A DNA stretch of 64,000 nt. It comes from Ulvibacterium sp. Lineage in GTDB: Bacteria > Bacteroidota > Bacteroidia > Flavobacteriales > Flavobacteriaceae. The DNA lies in contig NZ_JANQOO010000020.1 of assembly GCF_028285715.1 (NCBI RefSeq), forward strand, positions 310,001-374,000. Reading direction: 5' to 3'. The notes under the pieces were generated by a model. The model did not search any database. It saw only the letters and a list, made by a program, of their open reading frames with translations, and was not told where the DNA came from. The translations under genes and the position numbers were made by a program. Shown here in pieces: positions 9,737 through 19,320 of this stretch. Positions within the stretch are counted from its first letter, which is position 1, and each line of letters opens with the position of its first letter.

Positions 9737-11401
9737 ATGCCTTTTAAATCAATTGGTATGAGACTTCCGTTAGTGTTGACTTTGCAATTTTTCTTTGTCG
9801 TTGTCCTAAATGCCCAAGAGGAGTTGCAACTCGTCCAGCAATGGACTACGTATGAAATAACCTTAAAATCGGAGTCAAATTATGAAAACCCATACACAGA
9901 CGTGGAGGTTTGGGCCGTTTTTACCGACCAAAACAAGGATTCCCTAAAAAGACCTGCATTTTGGGATGGCGGCAATACCTGGAAAATACGGTTCGCCCCA
10001 CCCCATGCCGATACGGGTTGGCAGTGGAAATCATATGCCTCCAACCTTATGGACGGTGGTCTGCATGGCCAAACAGGAGATTTTCATTCCGTTCCCTATG
10101 CCGGGGAGAACCAGCTTTTGACAAATGGGCTTCTAAAGATGTCCAAGGGATATCGCAATGTTGTCCATCAATCCGGAAAATCATTTTTGGTGGTGGCAGA
10201 TACCCCCTGGGGTATTCCTTTTAGAGCTACCAAAGAGCAAGTGGAGACCTATGCCAAGGATAGGCGCGCAAAGGGGTTTAATACAGCCCTTATGATGACG
10301 CTTCAACCGGACATGAAGGCCGAAGGGCCCAACGCCCGCAATACGGACCAAGGTTTTAAACGTGCTTTCCAGGATTTATCCGAAGGTCATATCAATCTTA
10401 TGAATCCTGATTATTTTCAATATTACGATGATATTGTCCAGATTCTATTGGACCATGAAATAGTTCCTGTCCATCAGCCCGTTTTTCATGGTTTTGGTTG
10501 GAAAGGAAAACAAGTTCTGGGCACAAAAATAAACCCGGACGAGTATGTGCGTTACGTAAAATATGTATTGGCACGCTATGGGACCTATCCGGCATTTTGG
10601 CTCATTGCCGGGGATCATGATGCCAAAGATCCCGGAGTAAAGGAAAGCGGGGAAATGCTTGAGCTTTGGGATAGTTACCAACAACCCACCGGGCTACATT
10701 ACAATCCGTGTGATGACTACTTGGCCTCATGGGCCAAAAATGACCCGGATAAACATTGTATGCATTATAACAAGAGCCATCAGGCTGAGAAATGGCTGGA
10801 TTTTCAATGGGCCCAAACCGGGCATAGTGGCGAGCATCTGTACCATAAAGTAGAGCGGATGTACCAAAACCGCCCCATTAAGGCGGTGGCCAATGGAGAA
10901 CCTACCTACGAAGGGATGAATGCCGGGCAAAACGGACTCGGTTGGTGGCAAGGGGAAGAAGCCTGGATGCAACTGATGCATGGAGGTACCATGGGGGTTG
11001 TGTACGGTGCGGCCAGTCTTTGGCAGTGGAAGGTAACGCCCAATGAAGAAGGCTGGGAGGCTTGGACAGACCAACCTCTATCCTGGAAAGGAGCCTTACG
11101 ACTAAAAGGATCGGAATATGTCGGTTTAGTTGGAAAAATACTCCAAGGCCTTGATATGACGGATATCCAAAAAAGATGGGATTTGGCAAATGGCAAGCCT
11201 ATGTTGGCCAAGGAGGGCCAACTCTATCTTTCCTATTTGAATGACGGTGGGGAAATTCAAATCCCAAATGTTCCCATTACCTTAAATTATCGATGGGTAA
11301 ACCCCAAAACGGGAGCTACAAAACAATTGGGGAAGGCCACCAAAACAACGTTCAAAGCACCAAGCAAAGAACCTTGGGTGCTGATCATCACCGAGAATTG
11401 A
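9737..11401 (+). CDS. Apiosidase-like glycoside hydrolase (DUF5060 + DUF4038 + C-terminal putative collagen-binding domain)
   Basis: A 554-residue exported protein. The signal peptide is hydrophobic and ends LNAQ; a second start at 9758 (MRLPLVLTL) is equally plausible. A DUF5060 beta-sandwich (about 30-115) precedes a DUF4038 TIM barrel (about 120-440) and a C-terminal beta domain (about 460-550). The DUF4038 family includes GH140 apiosidases that remove apiose from the rhamnogalacturonan-II side chain. Candidate catalytic residues are Asp293 (IAGDHD) and Glu388 (ANGEPTYEG). There is no adjacent pectin locus, so substrate is uncertain; many marine homologues act on unknown glycans. The last 14 bases overlap the convergent antiporter gene. 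Confidence 0.85.
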   Translation: MPFKSIGMRLPLVLTLQFFFVVVLNAQEELQLVQQWTTYEITLKSESNYENPYTDVEVWAVFTDQNKDSLKRPAFWDGGNTWKIRFAPPHADTGWQWKSYASNLMDGGLHGQTGDFHSVPYAGENQLLTNGLLKMSKGYRNVVHQSGKSFLVVADTPWGIPFRATKEQVETYAKDRRAKGFNTALMMTLQPDMKAEGPNARNTDQGFKRAFQDLSEGHINLMNPDYFQYYDDIVQILLDHEIVPVHQPVFHGFGWKGKQVLGTKINPDEYVRYVKYVLARYGTYPAFWLIAGDHDAKDPGVKESGEMLELWDSYQQPTGLHYNPCDDYLASWAKNDPDKHCMHYNKSHQAEKWLDFQWAQTGHSGEHLYHKVERMYQNRPIKAVANGEPTYEGMNAGQNGLGWWQGEEAWMQLMHGGTMGVVYGAASLWQWKVTPNEEGWEAWTDQPLSWKGALRLKGSEYVGLVGKILQGLDMTDIQKRWDLANGKPMLAKEGQLYLSYLNDGGEIQIPNVPITLNYRWVNPKTGATKQLGKATKTTFKAPSKEPWVLIITEN

Positions 11402-13241
11402 CCCCAACAACACTGGGCGCGGCATCAAACTTTTTGCCCAGATATGCCAGTTTATATCCCTTTTTCACATTATTGATTTCCTTGCTAAAGGATGATATAA
11501 TTTCAAGATTGCCATCCGGTGTTTTTAAAAATATGGGTACAATGTACTTGTCTGCCTTGGTAATCTCTATGAGGTCTTCATAGTGTTCCTGATCTTTGAG
11601 ATCTATTTCCTGAATGGACGGATACTCCCTAGCCGTTTCCATGAGTTTAATGAAGTCGTCGGTATGTGAAAAAAGCCCTTCCTTAGGGTTGTTTCCGGGA
11701 TCGTTCATCTCATCGGAATTTACCAAACGAAATGAGCCGTTCTCACCAAACTGTTTTTTGAACTTTTCAATGGCATAGTTGTTAATGTCCGAGTTACCGG
11801 TAAGGGCCATCAAATAACCCACATCGTTCAACTCAATATTGTCGGTAAGCGTGTCCGAAAAAATATCGGCGACCATAGCTTCCAAGCCAGATTTCTTGGC
11901 CTTCTCTATATTGGTCTGGTTGTTATCTATAAGCACTACATGCCTGTTGTTCTTCTGCAGATAGTTGGCAATGAGCCTGGAGAATTTGGAAGACCCTATA
12001 ATAAGAATCCCTTCGGATTTCGTTAAAAAAACACCGGCCAATTTTGCAAAAAGCCGTGCCGTTGTCGCATTGAGTAGCACAGTCCCCAAAACAATCATAA
12101 ATACTAAGGGGGTAATATACTCCGCCCCCGGTTCTCCCCTAAAAATAAGCTTAGATCCAAAAAGTGAGGCGATACCTGCCGCTACGATACCTCGCGGACC
12201 CACCCAGCCGATGAACATCTTTTCATTGAGCCGTAAATTGGACCCTAAGGTACTTAGATAGACCCCCAAGGGCCTTACAACGAAAACGATGACCAAGAAA
12301 AGAATGGCTGTTTTCCAGTTGTAAATAAGCTCCATATCAGAGATGTCGATGTTCGCTGCCAAAAGAATAAAAAGGATGGATATCAAAAGAACACTCAAGG
12401 ACTCCTTAAAATAAAGCAGTTCCTTGAGATTGGGAAGATCCATGTTACCCATGACCATACCCATAACGACTACGGCCAAAAGTCCGGATTCGTGTGCAAA
12501 TACATCGGATTCTACAAAGACCAAGAGTACCACGGACAGCGAGACAACATTCAATAAATAATGGGGTATAAAATTCTTTTTGATGGCAAAGGCCAAGCCG
12601 TGCGCAAACGTAAAACCAAAGGTAACACCAAAAAGAAGGATCTTACCAAACTCCACCAATGCCGTCTTCGTAAATGCCTGTCCTTCCCCTACACTAATAA
12701 ATTCAAATACCAAAACGGCCACCAAGGCTCCAATAGGATCTATAAGAATACCTTCCCACTTTAAGATGGCGGACAAATCTTTTTTTAAGGGAATATTCCT
12801 TAGGATTGGTGTAATGACCGTTGGTCCCGTAACAATAATCAATGAGGAGAACAGAAATGAAATTTGCCAGCTTAGATCAAAAATATAATGTGCGGCGAGA
12901 CCTGCGCCAAAAAAAGTAACAGTAGAACCCAACGTAATCAACTTTGTGATTACAGGCCCTACATTTCTGATCTCGGAACGTTTTAGGGTCAACCCCCCTT
13001 CAAAAAGGATGATACTAATGGCCAATGAAACAAAGTAATACAACCCCTCGCCTGGAAAAAGTCCATTTTTCCCGTTCCAAATAGGTTCAATGAGCTTGCT
13101 TCCATCTTCGGTAAATAAAGTGGCAATAGGACCAACCAAAAGACCTATAAGAATTAAAGGAAGGATGGCCGGCAATTTTAGACGCCAAGCTACCCATTGC
13201 GCAATAATTCCCAGTATGATAATCCCCGCGAGTTCTAGCAT
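11388..13241 (-). CDS. CPA-family cation/proton antiporter with C-terminal TrkA-N regulatory domain
   Basis: A 617-residue inner-membrane protein. About 12 membrane helices fill residues 1-400, with the Na+/H+-exchanger core (a segment with VTGPTVITPILRNIPL around residues 135-155 is typical of NhaP-type CPA1 exchangers). A Rossmann-like NAD-binding TrkA-N domain follows (from about residue 415: GILIIGSSKFSRLIANYL), then an acidic cytosolic tail. The family exchanges Na+ or K+ for H+ and serves pH and salt homeostasis; the nucleotide-binding domain usually gates activity. The cation cannot be assigned by reading. It is monocistronic and convergent with the apiosidase-like gene. Confidence 0.9.
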   Translation of the reverse strand: MLELAGIIILGIIAQWVAWRLKLPAILPLILIGLLVGPIATLFTEDGSKLIEPIWNGKNGLFPGEGLYYFVSLAISIILFEGGLTLKRSEIRNVGPVITKLITLGSTVTFFGAGLAAHYIFDLSWQISFLFSSLIIVTGPTVITPILRNIPLKKDLSAILKWEGILIDPIGALVAVLVFEFISVGEGQAFTKTALVEFGKILLFGVTFGFTFAHGLAFAIKKNFIPHYLLNVVSLSVVLLVFVESDVFAHESGLLAVVVMGMVMGNMDLPNLKELLYFKESLSVLLISILFILLAANIDISDMELIYNWKTAILFLVIVFVVRPLGVYLSTLGSNLRLNEKMFIGWVGPRGIVAAGIASLFGSKLIFRGEPGAEYITPLVFMIVLGTVLLNATTARLFAKLAGVFLTKSEGILIIGSSKFSRLIANYLQKNNRHVVLIDNNQTNIEKAKKSGLEAMVADIFSDTLTDNIELNDVGYLMALTGNSDINNYAIEKFKKQFGENGSFRLVNSDEMNDPGNNPKEGLFSHTDDFIKLMETAREYPSIQEIDLKDQEHYEDLIEITKADKYIVPIFLKTPDGNLEIISSFSKEINNVKKGYKLAYLGKKFDAAPSVVGVNSR

Positions 13242-13555
13242 TCAACCGGTTTTGGGCTAAAATACTAATTTATATGGGAGGAAGCCCATAAACTTTGACA
13301 TCCGAGCAATTATAGCAGGGCACATTGTTTTCTCGTATGACATATAATTCCTTGCTCCGTAATGGACTTCTCCAAAAGGGAAATACGGTAATGCCCTCTC
13401 ACATTTGGTTCATTAATATGTACTTACATAGGGGCGCCAGATCTGTAATTGGTATTTCAAGACCCTTAATATGCCGAAGTTTTCTATTTTTGGCATCACA
13501 AAAGACCTATCCCGTTCCAAAGCAGAAGGCAAAATGGTCCGGAAAATTTGTTTTG
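13242..13555. other. 314-base intergenic region between divergent antiporter and MBL-fold genes
   Basis: An open frame continuous with the MBL-fold gene runs back to 13325, but its sequence is not family-like and I treat it as non-coding. A TATTTTTG promoter-like element lies at 13485-13492. On the minus strand TATTTTAG, close to the antiporter start, is a 7/8 match to TAnnTTTG. I see no RNA gene or repeat. Confidence 0.5.
13485..13492 (+). promoter_or_regulatory. Candidate Bacteroidota -7 promoter element (TATTTTTG) for the MBL-fold gene
   Basis: An exact TAnnTTTG match 63 bases before the chosen ATG. If transcription starts here, the in-frame extension upstream of 13485 cannot be translated, which supports the short start. 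No -33 TTTG at the right distance. Confidence 0.35.
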
Positions 13556-14416
13556 ATGAGAATTTACCCTATAGAAACGGGAAACTTTAAATTGGACGGT
13601 GGTGCCATGTTCGGAGTGGTACCCAAATCACTTTGGAACCGGACCAACCCTGCCGATTCCAATAACATGATCGATATTGCGGCGCGAAGCCTTTTGATCG
13701 AAGATCACAATCAATTGACTTTGATAGACACGGGAATGGGCAACAAGCAATCCGATAAGTTTTTTAGTTACTATCATCGCTGGGGCGATCACAACCTGGA
13801 CAAATCCCTAAAGAAGCTGGGGTTCCATCGGGACGATATTACCGATGTTTTCCTAACCCATCTCCATTTTGACCATTGTGGCGGGTGTGTCCAATGGAAT
13901 AAGGAGGGTACCGGTTATGAACCGTCCTTTAAAAACGCAGTCTTTTGGACCAACAAAAGGCATTGGGAATGGGCCATGAAACCCAACGATCGAGAAAAAG
14001 CCTCCTTTCTCAAGGAAAATCTAGTGCCTATGGAAGAGAGTGGGCAGTTGCAATTTGTCCGGCATGATCAAAGTAAATTCACACCACGCTCCGAATTTGG
14101 TTTCGGCATCCTTTTTGTAGATGGACATACGGAAAAGCAAATGATTCCTCATATAAAGTACAAGGAGAAAATTTTGATATTTGCGGCCGATCTTATTCCC
14201 ACGGCAGGCCATATTCCCTTACCCTATGTAATGGGCTATGATACCAGGCCGTTGCTTACCTTGAAGGAAAAGAAAAGCGTTTTGGAAACAGCCGCTGAAA
14301 TGGGGTATTATTTGTTCTTTGAGCACGATGCCCACAATGAAATTTGTACCTTACGATCCACGGAAAAGGGGATTCGTTTAGATAAAACATATAGATTTGA
14401 GGAAGTTTTTGATTAA
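13556..14416 (+). CDS. MBL-fold metallohydrolase
   Basis: A 286-residue metallo-beta-lactamase-fold protein. The metal motif THLHFDHCGG gives His102, His104, Asp106 and His107; further ligands are DGHTEKQMIPH and the late FEHDAHNE histidines. This subgroup (start MRIYPIETGNFKLDGGAMFG) is widespread in Bacteroidota as a cytoplasmic hydrolase of unknown substrate, related to lactonases and glyoxalase II. I chose ATG 13556 because conservation starts there, although the frame is open back to 13325. It is monocistronic. A quorum-quenching lactonase role would be a guess. Confidence 0.85.
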   Translation: MRIYPIETGNFKLDGGAMFGVVPKSLWNRTNPADSNNMIDIAARSLLIEDHNQLTLIDTGMGNKQSDKFFSYYHRWGDHNLDKSLKKLGFHRDDITDVFLTHLHFDHCGGCVQWNKEGTGYEPSFKNAVFWTNKRHWEWAMKPNDREKASFLKENLVPMEESGQLQFVRHDQSKFTPRSEFGFGILFVDGHTEKQMIPHIKYKEKILIFAADLIPTAGHIPLPYVMGYDTRPLLTLKEKKSVLETAAEMGYYLFFEHDAHNEICTLRSTEKGIRLDKTYRFEEVFD

Positions 14417-14544
14417 GGCCGTTTTTTCCATTTTATGCCTCCACGATGCTAGCAGGTTATTTTATCCGGTATGGGGCTAGGAATTGAAAATGAGAAATAT
14501 AAAAATGAAATATCGTTAAAGTACACTAACTTAAAATTAAATAT

Positions 14545-16176
14545 ATGACTATAGATTTTTCCAAATCCATTTTAGGGTTTTTACTGGCAACCTTGATTAT
14601 GGGCTGTGGTGCCACAAGTATGGTATCCACGCCGATCGAAAACATAGATACCATTCCCTTAAAGATATCCGAGCTTTCGGAACAAGAAAAGAAGACATGG
14701 GGTCATGCCGACCTTGTAACCGATACTATTCCGGGTATGAGCGTGGACAAGGCTTATGAGGAAATCATCCGAAACAAAAAGGGAAAAACGGTTATCGTTG
14801 CGGTGGTTGACTCGGGTATGGACCTGAAGCATGAGGATTTGGATGATGTTCTTTGGGTCAACACCGATGAAAAACCCGGAAATGGTAAGGATGATGACAA
14901 AAATGGGTATGTGGATGATATTCACGGTTATAATTTTTTAGGCGAATCCTATAATGAACAGTTGGAATTTGCCCGTATCCTAAGGCTCAAAGTTGGAGAT
15001 TCCGATCTGCAGGCCAAAGCCAAGACCAAATTGGACGGGGAATACCAGGAGGCATTGGGAAACAAACAGCGTTACGAGCAAATTCTTCAAGCTGTGAAAA
15101 ATGCGGATGAAGTCGTAAAAAAACACTTGAATAAAGATACCTATTCCAAGAAAGACATTGTTGCCATAAAAACCGAGGATGAAAACCTAAAACAGAGCAT
15201 AGGCATACTCATGCAAATGTACAATTATGACGACAGTATCCCTAAGGTAATGGAAGACTTACAGGAAGGCATAAAGCACTTCACGGACCAAGTAAACTAT
15301 AACCTCAACAAGGACTTTAACGGAAGGGATATTGTGGGGGACGATCCCTATGACATCAATGATCGGGGCTATGGAAACGGAAATCCGCAAAATCGGTTGG
15401 AGGATGAAAGCCATGGAACCCATGTAGCCGGAATTATCGCAGCGGAGCGCAACAATGGAAAAGGGATGAATGGCGTTGCGAATAATGTACAGCTTATGAG
15501 TATTAGGGCGGTCCCCAATGGGGATGAATACGATAAGGACATTGCTTTGGCCATACGGTATGCCGTGGACAATGGGGCCAAAATTATTAACGCCAGTTTT
15601 GGGAAGTCATTTTCACCAAATGCCGACTGGGTATATGAAGCCATAAAATATGCGGCACAGAACGACGTCCTAATTGTACATGCCGCTGGGAACGATGGTG
15701 CCGATTTGGACGACCCCAGCAATCCTAACTATCCCAATGATCAAATCGGTAATGGTCCAGAAATGGCGGATAACATGATTACGGTGGGTGCACTGAATTC
15801 AGGATACGGCTCGGAAATGGTGGCCTCCTTTTCCAACTATGGCAAAAGCAACGTAGATATTTTTGCCCCTGGAGGTAAAATATACTCCACCATGCCAAAT
15901 AATGAATATGATTTCAACGGAGGTACTTCAATGGCTGCTCCCGCTGTGGCAGGTATCGCAGCTTTGATTCGGTCCAGATATCCAAAATTAAAGGCCAGTC
16001 AGGTAAAAAATATCATTCTAGAGTCAGGGCTTCCCGTAAAAACCGCTGTTATTCTAGGAGGAGATACCGAAAAATCGGCTAAACTAGGCGAAATCTCAAC
16101 TTCGGGAAAAATAGCCAACGCCTATAACGCCCTAATTATGGCCGAAGGTGTTTCCAAGGGAAAAATTAACCTATGA
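14545..16176 (+). CDS. S8-family subtilisin-like serine peptidase, lipoprotein
   Basis: A 543-residue protein with a lipoprotein signal peptide; the lipidated cysteine is Cys21 (LIMGCGATS). The catalytic triad is visible: Asp89 (VVDSGMD), His290 (SHGTHVAG) and Ser462 (GGTSMAAP). About 200 residues separate Asp and His, against about 30 in classical subtilisins. The insert (about 130-260) is charged and probably helical, and contains no second catalytic motif. The enzyme should act in the periplasm or on the outer membrane. Its stop overlaps the start of the M1 peptidase by four bases (ATGA), so the two are translationally coupled and probably work together on proteins or peptides. There is no T9SS tail. 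Confidence 0.92.
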   Translation: MTIDFSKSILGFLLATLIMGCGATSMVSTPIENIDTIPLKISELSEQEKKTWGHADLVTDTIPGMSVDKAYEEIIRNKKGKTVIVAVVDSGMDLKHEDLDDVLWVNTDEKPGNGKDDDKNGYVDDIHGYNFLGESYNEQLEFARILRLKVGDSDLQAKAKTKLDGEYQEALGNKQRYEQILQAVKNADEVVKKHLNKDTYSKKDIVAIKTEDENLKQSIGILMQMYNYDDSIPKVMEDLQEGIKHFTDQVNYNLNKDFNGRDIVGDDPYDINDRGYGNGNPQNRLEDESHGTHVAGIIAAERNNGKGMNGVANNVQLMSIRAVPNGDEYDKDIALAIRYAVDNGAKIINASFGKSFSPNADWVYEAIKYAAQNDVLIVHAAGNDGADLDDPSNPNYPNDQIGNGPEMADNMITVGALNSGYGSEMVASFSNYGKSNVDIFAPGGKIYSTMPNNEYDFNGGTSMAAPAVAGIAALIRSRYPKLKASQVKNIILESGLPVKTAVILGGDTEKSAKLGEISTSGKIANAYNALIMAEGVSKGKINL

Positions 16177-18056
16177 GACTACTATTGAAAAAAAAAGAAC
16201 GGTATTTCGGTTTTCTTTTCTTCCTGATAAGTTCCGGAAGTTTTATGGTCGCCCAGAGTACTTCCTGCTATTGGCAGCAACATGTAGACTATACCATGGA
16301 GGTAGCCATGGAAGTTGAAAACTACCAATATTCGGGCACCCAAAAACTTGTGTACACCAACAATTCACCAGATACCCTAAACAGGGTCTATTACCATCTG
16401 TACTTCAATGCATTCCAACCGGGAAGCGAAATGGATATGCGTCTTCAGAACATAAGCGATCCGGATGGCAGAATGACCACAACGGATAAGAAAAGTCGCA
16501 TTGCGACCCTTTCCGAAAGTGAAATGGGTTATTTACACACGGTATCCTTAAGTCAGGATGGAGCCGAGCTACGGTACAAGGAGGAAGGGACCGTTTTGGA
16601 GGTAGATTTGGCCAAACCGCTCTTCCCCGGGGCGAAAACGACTTTTGAGATGGAATTCAAAGGTCAGGTTCCCGTCATGATTCGGCGTGCAGGAAGAAAC
16701 AGCAAAGAGGGTGTGGCTCTATCCATGAGCCAATGGTATCCTAAAATGGCTGAGTACGATTTTGAAGGCTGGCACGCTGATCCATATATAGCGCGTGAAT
16801 TTCATGGGGTGTGGGGCGATTTTGATGTTAAGTTGACCATAGATAAGAACTTCGTAGTAGGGGGATCAGGATATTTACAGAATCCAGAGGAAGTAGGCCA
16901 TGGTTATGAAGCACCCGGCACAAAGGTGGGCAAAACAAAAGGCAAAACCCTTACTTGGCATTTTAAGGCACCTATGGTTCATGATTTTACCTGGGCGGCC
17001 GATCCGGATTATATCCATGACATACTCCCTATGGAAAATGGGCCAACTTTGCATTTCCTTTACAAAAATGATCCGGGAATCCTCGAAAACTGGAAAAAGC
17101 TACAACCCAAGACCGAAGAAGCCATGGATTTCTACAATAAAAATATTGGGGCATATCCCTATGACCAGTACTCTGTAATACAAGGCGGTGACGGAGGCAT
17201 GGAATATGCCATGTGTACCTTAATAACAGGGAAGCGTACGTTTGGAAGCCTAGTAGGGGTAATGACACATGAGTTGGCACATTCCTGGTTTCAGCATGCG
17301 TTGGCCACCAATGAGTCTAAATACGAGTGGATGGACGAGGGCTTTACCACTTTTATTTCGACCTTGTGCATGAATGAAATCATGGGAACCAAAAAAGAAA
17401 ATCCGCTTCAAGACTCGTATAACGGATATTACAGCTTGGCCTTGTCCGGTAAGGAACAACCACAGACCACCCATGCCGACCGATATGACCTTAATTATGC
17501 CTATGGGATTTCGGCCTACAGTAAAGGCTCCGTGTTTTTATCCCAATTGGGCTATATTATAGGGCAGGATAAATTGATGGAAACGATCCGAAGGTTTTAT
17601 ACTGATTTTAAATTTAAGCATCCGTTTCCCAATGATATCAAAAGAACAGCCGAAAAAGTATCCGGTATGGAACTGGATTGGTATTTAACAGACTGGACAC
17701 AAACAACGAACACCATCGACTATGGCGTAAAAAGCGTAACCGAGGAGGACGGAAAGACCAAAATAGTTCTGGAGCGCATCGGAAATATGCCCATGCCTTT
17801 GGATATTCTAGTTGTATATACAGACGAAACGCAAGAAACATTCTACACCCCTCTTAGAATGATGAGGGGTGAAAAAGAAAATCCCTATGCCCATCTGAAT
17901 CGGACCGTTCTTCGAGATTGGCCTTGGGCTTTTCCTAGCTATGAGTTTACTGTGGATAAGCCAATCTCCTCGATCAAGGGAATTATGATAGACCCTTCAC
18001 AACTAATGGCGGATATCAATGGCGAAAATAATGTTTGGACCGCCGATGCCCCCTAG
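16173..18056 (+). CDS. M1-family metallopeptidase (aminopeptidase-like)
   Basis: A 627-residue exported zinc peptidase with signal peptide (about 1-28, ending FMVAQ). The zinc site HELAH has His366, Glu367 and His370, with Glu389 (WMDEGF) as third ligand. The upstream GGMEYAM is the exopeptidase substrate-binding GxMEN-like motif with E-Y instead of E-N, common in this Bacteroidota subgroup. An N-terminal beta domain (about 35-240) precedes the catalytic domain. It starts inside the stop of the S8 peptidase gene (four-base overlap). A nearly perfect 44-base palindrome follows as a terminator. Confidence 0.92.
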   Translation: MRLLLKKKERYFGFLFFLISSGSFMVAQSTSCYWQQHVDYTMEVAMEVENYQYSGTQKLVYTNNSPDTLNRVYYHLYFNAFQPGSEMDMRLQNISDPDGRMTTTDKKSRIATLSESEMGYLHTVSLSQDGAELRYKEEGTVLEVDLAKPLFPGAKTTFEMEFKGQVPVMIRRAGRNSKEGVALSMSQWYPKMAEYDFEGWHADPYIAREFHGVWGDFDVKLTIDKNFVVGGSGYLQNPEEVGHGYEAPGTKVGKTKGKTLTWHFKAPMVHDFTWAADPDYIHDILPMENGPTLHFLYKNDPGILENWKKLQPKTEEAMDFYNKNIGAYPYDQYSVIQGGDGGMEYAMCTLITGKRTFGSLVGVMTHELAHSWFQHALATNESKYEWMDEGFTTFISTLCMNEIMGTKKENPLQDSYNGYYSLALSGKEQPQTTHADRYDLNYAYGISAYSKGSVFLSQLGYIIGQDKLMETIRRFYTDFKFKHPFPNDIKRTAEKVSGMELDWYLTDWTQTTNTIDYGVKSVTEEDGKTKIVLERIGNMPMPLDILVVYTDETQETFYTPLRMMRGEKENPYAHLNRTVLRDWPWAFPSYEFTVDKPISSIKGIMIDPSQLMADINGENNVWTADAP

Positions 18057-18078
18057 GATAAAGGTATACCTGTAGTTT

Positions 18079-18122
18079 AAACTATGGGGTAGCATCCAAA
18101 TTTGGATGCTACCCCATAGTTT
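18079..18122. terminator. Perfect 44-base palindrome, bidirectional terminator between convergent genes
   Basis: Two 22-base arms with no loop bases (centre between 18100 and 18101) match exactly, with A-rich and T-rich outer ends. It lies after the M1 peptidase gene and covers the last codons and stop (18109-18111) of the aspartoacylase-like gene. So the coding end of that gene is part of the hairpin. A hairpin of this strength would stop transcription from both sides. Confidence 0.8.
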
Positions 18123-19317
18123 TATACCACCACTCGTTCCTGTAAATTTCATTTTTGGCCGTACGTTCCCTATTCTGCATGAGTATCCGGTTTTTATCAA
18201 GCCTCCTGTTGCGATAGCCCAGCAGGTGAAAAAAGGGTTTTGTCAAAAACTTGGCTACGCTGAGGTCTACCAGAAGAACCTGTTTTTGTTCATCTTTCCA
18301 TGAAATCCCTGGCAAGTAGGATAAAAAAGCCTGCACTCTAATTTTTCGTAGAAATGCGGACCAGGCCAGTGCCCATTTTGGAATTCTACGAATAAGAAAA
18401 AAGCCCTCTTCTCCCTGTTCCTGATAAAGGGGCATAAAGATAATGGCGTCCTTAATCGCCCTTAATTCCCTTTCCCCTTCCTTGGCCAAAAGTGTGCCCT
18501 TTGACACTTCCTCAAAACTTCGAAATCCTTGTTGCATATGAAATCCGTCCTCTCTCCGTATGGCATGGCGATGTATTACTTCATAAAAATCCGTGTTGTT
18601 TTGGGCGCTTTTTTGCAATTGCCTAAAATGCTCCTTAAAATCAGGGGCGGCCTGCTTATCCAGGGCTCCACTGAAAACCAAGGAAAGCCAAAGAAAGGAA
18701 ATACTATTCTTTATGGCCTCCAACTCGTTATGTTGTCCTGATTCAAAGCCTAACGAAACATAGCCCTTTTCATTAATATAACTTAATAGGGGGCCTTCCA
18801 AATATTCCTCTATGCCCAAGATAATCGGAACGGGAAAGAGCCTCGAAAACTTCCTGTTGATCAAGGCATCATTTATGGTAATGAAAGGAAGGGTCTTGCT
18901 CGAGGTGGTATGGAGATCCACAAAATAAAATGGGGCTTCCTTGGTGGTTAGAATATCGGAAACGATTGCCAATACCTTCAATAATTCCTTCTCCTCTATG
19001 GTCCGCTCCGATTTCGGCTTCTGTTGAATTTCAAGGATTTTAGATTTGATCCACATTCGATTCAAATCCTTCTCAATATATCTTTTTTCTTCTAGTAGTG
19101 CCGGAATATTGCCCCGGATACCGAACAGATTGCCCTTAATAGGGTATGACCCCTCAATCAATTTTTGGAAAACATGTTCCAATGCTAGAACACCGGAATG
19201 CTCATTACCGTGTATCCCACCAAAAAAAAGGAGTGTAGGCCCCTTTTCTTTTCCTTCAATGTGGCCAATAATCCTTTTTACTTGGGTTTTATGTTCCGGT
19301 TTAAGGACTTGGATCAT
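18109..19317 (-). CDS. Succinylglutamate desuccinylase/aspartoacylase family (M14-like zinc deacylase)
   Basis: A 402-residue protein with the AstE/AspA zinc-carboxypeptidase fold. Zinc ligands His36 and Glu39 (GGIHGNEHSG) and His136 (VDLHTTSS) are visible, and GFESGQHNE carries the likely catalytic Glu. The family removes acyl groups from amino acids or peptides. The C-terminal 150 residues (after about 250) are less typical. It starts three bases after the stop of the GCS2-CBS gene, so they form one operon. In many bacteria such deacylases sit with GCS2-like and RimK-like ligases, which suggests processing of an amide or glutamyl metabolite rather than arginine catabolism. The final codons are embedded in the terminator palindrome. 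Confidence 0.8.
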   Translation of the reverse strand: MIQVLKPEHKTQVKRIIGHIEGKEKGPTLLFFGGIHGNEHSGVLALEHVFQKLIEGSYPIKGNLFGIRGNIPALLEEKRYIEKDLNRMWIKSKILEIQQKPKSERTIEEKELLKVLAIVSDILTTKEAPFYFVDLHTTSSKTLPFITINDALINRKFSRLFPVPIILGIEEYLEGPLLSYINEKGYVSLGFESGQHNELEAIKNSISFLWLSLVFSGALDKQAAPDFKEHFRQLQKSAQNNTDFYEVIHRHAIRREDGFHMQQGFRSFEEVSKGTLLAKEGERELRAIKDAIIFMPLYQEQGEEGFFLIRRIPKWALAWSAFLRKIRVQAFLSYLPGISWKDEQKQVLLVDLSVAKFLTKPFFHLLGYRNRRLDKNRILMQNRERTAKNEIYRNEWWYKTMG

Positions 19318-19320
19318 TGA

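Noticed and set aside
13325-13555. 77-codon N-terminal extension of the MBL-fold protein
   Set aside because: Not like the family, and a promoter element lies inside it; translation from ATG 13556 is preferred.
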